Source: UBA5603 sp964501315 (GTDB lineage: Bacteria > Bacillota_I > Bacilli_A > Izemoplasmatales > Hujiaoplasmataceae). From it: DNA of 64,000 bases. The DNA is taken from positions 62,001 through 126,000 of the forward strand of contig CAZCSO010000001.1 in NCBI GenBank assembly GCA_964501315.1, written 5' to 3'. The notes below the pieces were generated by a model. That model saw nothing but the letters and a program-made list of their open reading frames with translations, had not been told where the DNA came from and searched no databases. This document shows positions 59,847-64,000 of the stretch, piece by piece. The position numbers and the translations under genes were made by a program. Each line of letters starts with the position of its first letter. Positions within the stretch are counted from its first letter, which is position 1.

Positions 59847-60620
59847 ATGAGTACGATTATTTCCATAGCCAATCAAAAAGGCGGAGTAGGAAAAACCACC
59901 ACCGCCATTAACTTAGCCAGTTCATTAAGTTATCTTGATCAAAAAGTATTGCTTATTGATTTGGATTACCAAGCCAATGCGACGACGTGTATGGGCATTA
60001 ATCGTGGGTCGTTTGAATCCAGTGTTTTTGATTGTTTGACCGAAGAAGCGACCCTATCCGACACCATTTTAAAAACCGATAATCCGTTGATTGATGTTCT
60101 CCCTGCCAGAACGACGGTAGAAGGCATCGAAGAAAAGATTATTGCCAATTCCAACCGCGATTTTATCTTGCATACCCAATTAAAACCGATCAAATCGGCG
60201 TATGATTACATTTTAATTGATTGCCCACCCTCGTTAGGATTTGTGACCATTAATGCCATGGTCGCATCAGACGGCATCATCATTCCGGTTCAGTGCGAAT
60301 TCCTAGCGATGGATGGACTGACGCAATTGCTTAACACCATTCGCTTGGTGCAATCAAAGAAAAAGGTCAACATGGAAAGCTTGACGATTTTCGGCGTCTT
60401 ATTAACAATGCTCGATACGAGAAGTTCATCGGGATTCCAAGTGGTCAATGAAGTCAAAACCTATTTTGGCGAACGGGTTTTCCAAACCATCATACCTCGA
60501 AATGTCAGTTGTTCGAATGCAACGTTTTACGGCGTTCCGGTTACCGAATTTTCACCCAAAAGCAAGTCATCCATCAGTTATCGTCAATTAGCGAAAGAGG
60601 TGATTTCACGGAATGGTTAA
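59847..60620 (+). CDS. parA: Chromosome partition ATPase ParA (Soj)
   Basis: 257 residues. Deviant Walker A KGGVGKTTTAINLA at about residues 11-24, Walker B LLIDLDYQANAT, and the DCPPSLGFVTINA block. It drives origin segregation and regulates DnaA through ATP-dependent DNA binding. I chose ATG 59847, which has GAGG at proper spacing; an ATG 12 bases upstream does not. parB follows with an 8-base overlap. Confidence 0.95.
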   Translation: MSTIISIANQKGGVGKTTTAINLASSLSYLDQKVLLIDLDYQANATTCMGINRGSFESSVFDCLTEEATLSDTILKTDNPLIDVLPARTTVEGIEEKIIANSNRDFILHTQLKPIKSAYDYILIDCPPSLGFVTINAMVASDGIIIPVQCEFLAMDGLTQLLNTIRLVQSKKKVNMESLTIFGVLLTMLDTRSSSGFQVVNEVKTYFGERVFQTIIPRNVSCSNATFYGVPVTEFSPKSKSSISYRQLAKEVISRNG

Positions 60621-61467
60621 ACAAACATTTGTGAAACGCGGATTAAATGATTTATTAGCTGAAAACGAAATCCAAAATGTGGGAAAAGAAGAAGTGCTCG
60701 ATATCGATTTGGATTTGATTGAGCCCAATCCTTATCAACCACGTCGTCATTTTGACGAGGCGTCTTTGAACGAATTGGCCGAATCAATTCGTATGAACGG
60801 CGTGCTTCAACCCATCATTCTCAAGAAAGTCCATCAGGGATATTTGTTAGTTGCGGGAGAGCGCCGGTGTAAAGCAGCTCGTATCGCCGGCTTTTCAACC
60901 ATACCTTCGATTATTCGCGACTATAACGACGACTATTTGGCCGAGTTAGCGTTGCTTGAAAACATTCAACGCGAAGACTTGACCATCGTTGAAGAAGCCA
61001 TGGCGTACCAAAATGCGATTTCTTCTTTAAACTTAACTCATCTGGAACTAGCTCAAAAAATCGGGAAAAGTCGTTCCTATGTATCCAATACATTGGGAAT
61101 CTTAACCTTACCCGAGGCCATCATCCAAGAAATCAACGAAGGCAATATTTCGATGGGCCATGCCCGGGCGTTATCAAAACTCGAAGACGTCAATCGTATT
61201 CATAAACTGGCCGAAATGATTATCTCGGGTCACATGAGCGTTCGTGATATCGAAGCGTTGGTCAAAACTGAAAAGAAAAAAGTTCAAATCAACCGCAAGC
61301 CCGTTCCCGAAGCCATGCAGACGCGATTGAAAACAACCAAAAAAATATTGGAAGAGAACTTACATTTATCACAGCCCATCAAGATCAATCAAAACCGGTT
61401 GATCATCTCCTTTGAAAACGAAGAAGAACTCGATCATGTCGTTAAGATGATCAAGAAAGGATTGTAA
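60613..61467 (+). CDS. parB: Chromosome partition protein ParB (Spo0J)
   Basis: 284 residues. N-terminal CTPase/ParB domain with DLIEPNPYQPRRHFDE, GVLQPIILKK and the arginine motif GERRCKAARIAGF. ENIQREDLTIVEEAMAYQ follows, then an HTH (LTHLELAQKIGKSRSYVSNT) and the GHARAL segment. A C-terminal dimer domain closes the protein. It binds parS; a parS-like site is at 5636-5651. It is encoded within the end of parA. Confidence 0.95.
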   Translation: MVKQTFVKRGLNDLLAENEIQNVGKEEVLDIDLDLIEPNPYQPRRHFDEASLNELAESIRMNGVLQPIILKKVHQGYLLVAGERRCKAARIAGFSTIPSIIRDYNDDYLAELALLENIQREDLTIVEEAMAYQNAISSLNLTHLELAQKIGKSRSYVSNTLGILTLPEAIIQEINEGNISMGHARALSKLEDVNRIHKLAEMIISGHMSVRDIEALVKTEKKKVQINRKPVPEAMQTRLKTTKKILEENLHLSQPIKINQNRLIISFENEEELDHVVKMIKKGL

Positions 61468-61468
61468 C

Positions 61469-61687
61469 ATGATTGATCACGACATTCATTTGGGTTCGGT
61501 GCTCGAACTCAAAAAAGGACATCCTTGCGGTACCAACCGTTGGGAGATTGTCAGGTTTGGAACTGACTGTAAAATCAAATGTTTAGGATGCGGAAGAATT
61601 GTAATGATTGACCGCGTTCAACTATTAAAAGCCATCAAGAAAGTGTTAGGAGAAACTCATGAAGGAATTACTGAAAACAATCATTGA
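61469..61687 (+). CDS. DUF951 small protein (YyzM-like)
   Basis: 72 residues. The compact beta sequence with LKKGHPCGTNRWEIVRFGTD and the CLGCGR motif is the DUF951 signature; Cys residues could hold zinc. The family is widespread in Firmicutes near parB, and its role is unknown. It starts 1 base after parB and overlaps the next gene by 29 bases in another frame. Confidence 0.82.
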   Translation: MIDHDIHLGSVLELKKGHPCGTNRWEIVRFGTDCKIKCLGCGRIVMIDRVQLLKAIKKVLGETHEGITENNH

Positions 61688-61949
61688 TTATCGAAACGAA
61701 CGAGGATGGAAGGAACACGATACCCCGGAAGCCTTAGCAAAATCGATCATTATCGAAGCCGCTGAATTATTAGAAAACTATCAATGGCCGGATCAAATAC
61801 CCGACTCCGAGAACGTTAAAGAAGAACTCGCAGACGTCTTAATATATACCCTTGCGATGATTCACGATCTCGGTTACGATCCCGTTGAATTGATTATGGA
61901 AAAACTCGAAAAAAATAATGTCAAATATCCAAAACCTGAGAAAAAATAG
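61659..61949 (+). CDS. MazG-like nucleotide pyrophosphohydrolase
   Basis: 96 residues, one all-helical MazG-type domain. IIEAAELLENYQWPD and ENVKEELADVLIYTLAM supply the EExxE and ExxD metal ligands. Such single-domain enzymes hydrolyse dNTPs or damaged nucleotides. AGGAGA precedes the ATG inside the DUF951 gene. It ends the parAB transcript. Confidence 0.88.
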   Translation: MKELLKTIIDYRNERGWKEHDTPEALAKSIIIEAAELLENYQWPDQIPDSENVKEELADVLIYTLAMIHDLGYDPVELIMEKLEKNNVKYPKPEKK

Positions 61950-62053
61950 CCACTTTTAGTCATTTTATCAACCTGTGATTATTATCTGAAATGGCCAATT
62001 TATCTCTCGATTCATCTTTTTTTTCGGTTGTCAAAACTTTATGAATTTTTTAA

Positions 62054-62082
62054 TTGACAAACCTCCACTTAAATAGTAAAAT
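62054..62082 (+). promoter_or_regulatory. Promoter of the tRNA array
   Basis: TTGACA (consensus), 17 bases, TAAAAT, 28 bases before the first tRNA. Confidence 0.8.
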
Positions 62083-62109
62083 ATTACTCGCACTGAAAAG
62101 TGTTTTTGT

Positions 62110-62187
<78 letters not shown>

Positions 62188-62195
62188 TCTTTTAC

Positions 62196-62271
62196 GGGGA
62201 ATTAGCTCAACTGGGAGAGCACCTGCCTTGCAAGCAGGAGGTCAGCGGTTCGATCCCGCTATTCTCCACCA
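62196..62271 (+). tRNA. tRNA-Ala(TGC), copy 1
   Basis: Acceptor GGGGAAT/ATTCTCC, anticodon TGC in loop CTTGCAA, encoded CCA. A near-copy lies at 62845-62920. Confidence 0.95.
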
Positions 62272-62278
62272 TTATTAC

Positions 62279-62355
62279 GGCGGTGTAGCTCAACTGGCTA
62301 GAGCGTACGGTTCATACCCGTGAGGTTGAGAGTTCAAGTCTCTCCGCCGCTACCA
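62279..62355 (+). tRNA. tRNA-Met(CAT), elongator
   Basis: Anticodon CAT in loop TTCATAC. The sequence pattern GGCGGTGTAGCTCAACTGG ... CCGCCGCTACCA matches Firmicute elongator Met. Encoded CCA. Lacks the three G-C pairs and C1-A72 of an initiator. Confidence 0.85.
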
Positions 62356-62361
62356 AATAAT

Positions 62362-62438
62362 GGACCCGTAGCTCAGTTGGTTAGAGCTATCGGCTCATAA
62401 CCGATTGGCCGTAGGTTCGAGTCCTACCGGGTCCACCA
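62362..62438 (+). tRNA. tRNA-Ile2(CAT), lysidine substrate
   Basis: Anticodon CAT but with the Ile2 stem-loop GGCTCATAACC and the GGACCCG acceptor. It is the likely substrate of TilS (44936-46267). Encoded CCA. Confidence 0.85.
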
Positions 62439-62448
62439 ATCATAATGT

Positions 62449-62541
62449 GGAGAAATACCCAAGCCCGGTTGAAGGGATCGGTCTTGAAAACCGACAGGAC
62501 GTGCGAGCGTCGCGGGGGTTCGAATCCCTCTTTCTCCGCCA
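62449..62541 (+). tRNA. tRNA-Ser(TGA)
   Basis: 93 bases with a long variable arm; acceptor GGAGAAA/TTTCTCC, anticodon TGA, encoded CCA after G73. Confidence 0.95.
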
Positions 62542-62545
62542 TCAC

Positions 62546-62622
62546 GCCGACTTAGCTCAACCCGGCAGAGCAACTGAATCGTAATCAGTAGGTTGTAGGT
62601 TCAATTCCTATAGTCGGCACCA
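62546..62622 (+). tRNA. tRNA-Thr(CGT)
   Basis: Acceptor GCCGACT/AGTCGGC, anticodon CGT in loop ATCGTAA, encoded CCA. Confidence 0.92.
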
Positions 62623-62670
62623 TCTTGTGTTTTTTGTCAAGCTCGTTACAAGACTAAGAGAGCTCGAAAT

Positions 62671-62746
62671 GACCCGCTAGCTCAGTCGGTAGAGCATTTG
62701 ACTTTTAATCAAAGGGTCAGGCGTTCAAGTCGCCTGCGGGTCACCA
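62671..62746 (+). tRNA. tRNA-Lys(TTT)
   Basis: Acceptor GACCCGC/GCGGGTC, anticodon TTT in loop CTTTTAA, encoded CCA. Confidence 0.95.
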
Positions 62747-62752
62747 CGTAAT

Positions 62753-62839
62753 GCCTGAGTGGCGGAATAGGTAGACGCGTTGGACTTAAAATCCAATGTC
62801 AGCAATGACGTGCCGGTTCAAGTCCGGCCTTGGGTACCA
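62753..62839 (+). tRNA. tRNA-Leu(TAA)
   Basis: 87 bases with a long variable arm, anticodon TAA in loop CTTAAAA, encoded CCA. The acceptor GCCTGAG/CTTGGGT has three G-T pairs (1:72, 4:69, 5:68). Confidence 0.9.
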
Positions 62840-62844
62840 TAAAT

Positions 62845-62920
62845 GGGGTATTAGCTCAACTGGGAGAGCACCTGCCTTGCAAGCAGGAGGTCAGCAGTTC
62901 GATCCTGCTATACTCCACCA
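62845..62920 (+). tRNA. tRNA-Ala(TGC), copy 2
   Basis: Anticodon TGC, acceptor GGGGTAT/ATACTCC, encoded CCA. Differs from copy 1 in a few compensated acceptor and T-stem pairs. Confidence 0.95.
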
Positions 62921-62923
62921 TCC

Positions 62924-62999
62924 GGAGGTTTAGCTCAGCTGGGAGAGCATCTGCCTTACAAGCAGAGGGTCGGCGGTTCGATCCCGTCAACCTCCACCA
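62924..62999 (+). tRNA. tRNA-Val(TAC)
   Basis: Acceptor GGAGGTT/AACCTCC, anticodon TAC in loop CTTACAA, encoded CCA. Confidence 0.93.
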
Positions 63000-63040
63000 T
63001 GAAAAACCTACATCATATGATTCTTTCGATTGACAACCAG

Positions 63041-63069
63041 TTGACAATCGTAGGTCGGTTTGATATGAT
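63041..63069 (+). promoter_or_regulatory. Internal promoter of the tRNA array
   Basis: TTGACA, 17 bases, TATGAT in the widest gap of the array, 20 bases before the initiator tRNA. Confidence 0.78.
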
Positions 63070-63088
63070 GATAGCACATATAACACAT

Positions 63089-63165
<77 letters not shown>

Positions 63166-63166
63166 C

Positions 63167-63242
63167 GGTCCTGTGGTGTAGTGGTTAACATGCCTGCCTG
63201 TCACGCAGGAGATCGCGGGTTCAAGTCCCGTCGGGACCGCCA
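63167..63242 (+). tRNA. tRNA-Asp(GTC)
   Basis: Acceptor GGTCCTG/CGGGACC, anticodon GTC in loop CTGTCAC, G73 and encoded CCA. Confidence 0.95.
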
Positions 63243-63249
63243 TTTTGTT

Positions 63250-63325
63250 GGCTCGGTAGCTCAGTTGGTAGAGCAATGGACTGAAAATCCATGTGTCGCC
63301 GGTTCAATCCCGGCCTGAGCCACCA
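63250..63325 (+). tRNA. tRNA-Phe(GAA)
   Basis: Acceptor GGCTCGG/CTGAGCC, anticodon GAA in loop CTGAAAA, encoded CCA. Last gene of the array. Confidence 0.95.
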
Positions 63326-63340
63326 TAAACTACGAGAAAT

Positions 63341-63363
63341 AGCCCTTTTAAGGGCTTTTTTTA
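63341..63363 (+). terminator. Terminator of the tRNA array
   Basis: Stem AGCCCTT/AAGGGCT with a 2-base centre (so a slightly larger real loop), then TTTTTTT. Confidence 0.85.
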
Positions 63364-63562
63364 TTGTTATAGACCAATACTTAGAGAATACCTTTTCGAC
63401 ACATGGACAAACTGCATTAATAATAAAAAACAATTAGAGATATCTTCTTGAAGTTATGTTTATGGTATAATCAAAATAAACTAGAATAGATAATATATTT
63501 ATACTAGAATGAGTAAAATGTTATTTTTATGTATATTTGAAGAGTTATTATGCGAGGAAAAA

Positions 63563-64000
63563 ATGAAGAAAACTGATAGTCAAAAATATGTTAAAGGGCT
63601 TAGAGGGTATTTTAAAGCCGGCTTATTTCTACCCATTTTTTACACCAGTGTTTTTATTTTGGTAATTTCTTCTCTTGTAGTATTACCTGACTATAATCTT
63701 TCTATAAAAATAATTGGCATTGCATTATCTATGGTATTAATAATTTTTATCTGGTTGCTTTATGGATATCAAAGAAAAAACGAGAAAAAAATGAAAGTAT
63801 ATATAGATGAGATAGAAGTGAAGTTAGAATCTCAAAACAATGTAGATGAAGAATTATTAATGAATGAAATCTCTGAGATAAAAGAAGATAATTGCTTATC
63901 AGAAGAACAGGTTTCCTTTATTACAAAAAATACAATATTATTTTTTAGATATCAAATATACCTAATAATTGCAATTGCTTTGTTTTCATTAGATTTAGTA
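63563..64000 (+). CDS. Hypothetical membrane protein, N-terminal part
   Basis: 146 codons are visible and the frame stays open at the window edge. It opens MKKTDSQKYVKGLRG, then two membrane helices (about residues 24-44 and 50-69), a Glu/Lys-rich charged stretch, and a third helix beginning near the end. Not recognised. GAGGA precedes the ATG; an extended -10, TGGTATAAT, is at 63463-63471. Codon use is visibly more AT-rich than in the core genes before the tRNA array, so recent acquisition beside a tRNA array is possible. Confidence 0.65.
   Translation, partial: MKKTDSQKYVKGLRGYFKAGLFLPIFYTSVFILVISSLVVLPDYNLSIKIIGIALSMVLIIFIWLLYGYQRKNEKKMKVYIDEIEVKLESQNNVDEELLMNEISEIKEDNCLSEEQVSFITKNTILFFRYQIYLIIAIALFSLDLV

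Noticed and set aside
61950..62109. rRNA operon upstream of the tRNA array
   Set aside because: Only 160 bases separate the MazG-like gene and the first tRNA; no rRNA sequence is present there.

Overview
The window is AT-rich Gram-positive-type bacterial DNA. TGA is used as a stop codon (for example at the ends of tdk and mnmG). The proteins look like those of low-GC Firmicutes/Tenericutes. The delta subunit of RNA polymerase, RqcP, a tilS-hpt-ftsH cluster and lipoproteins with Thr-rich linkers after the lipobox suggest a walled or free-living relative of the Mollicutes (Acholeplasma/Izemoplasma-like). This placement is inferred from gene content and was not computed. Many genes here lie close to the replication origin in Bacillus (dnaX-ybaB-recR, mnmE, mnmG-rsmG-parA-parB, tilS-hpt-ftsH-lysS, rpoE-pyrG-fba, tadA-ffs). 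The window is therefore probably origin-proximal, although dnaA and oriC are not in it.

Layout. 1-4.6 kb: the end of asnS, a secreted metallophosphoesterase lipoprotein, and a leftward operon of an unknown gene, NfeD, RDD and SPFH genes. 4.7-11.7 kb: a TtcA-like thiolase, mnmE with a parS-like palindrome touching its stop codon, a stand-alone PtsI N-terminal domain protein, dnaX, ybaB, recR and a small membrane protein. 11.7-25.2 kb: one rightward locus of a CUT1-type ABC importer (ATPase, two permeases, binding lipoprotein), a secreted SNase-type nuclease and two large Ig/OB-fold/lamin-tail lipoproteins, led by a promoter with a perfect inverted repeat over its -10. 25.2-31.5 kb: a tocopherol-cyclase-like protein, a secreted endonuclease I lipoprotein, two tandem NrnA-like DHH phosphoesterases and a Na/Pi cotransporter. 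31.5-39.5 kb: DUF1934, rpoE, pyrG (with a leader attenuator), tldD/pmbA, fba and two unknown genes. 39.6-46.3 kb, leftward: tilS, hpt, ftsH, rqcP, a zinc-type binding lipoprotein and lysS. 46.5-54.8 kb: maf, an AraC regulator with a GH53 galactanase, malic enzyme, rpmE, tdk, tadA, SRP RNA and HAD phosphatases. 54.8-62 kb: mnmG, rsmG, two membrane proteins with apparently degenerate HD-GYP domains, parA, parB, DUF951 and a MazG-like protein. 62.1-63.3 kb: 13 tRNA genes without rRNA. A partial membrane protein closes the window.

The most notable system is the 11.7-25.2 kb locus. With the nearby endonuclease I, the metallophosphoesterase and the NrnA pair it looks like machinery for binding and cutting extracellular nucleic acid and importing a product. 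The substrate is inference. Other points of interest are the parS-like site 54 kb from parAB, the paired membrane/degenerate HD-GYP proteins in the slot where Bacillus carries noc, and an apparent terminator/antiterminator switch ahead of pyrG.
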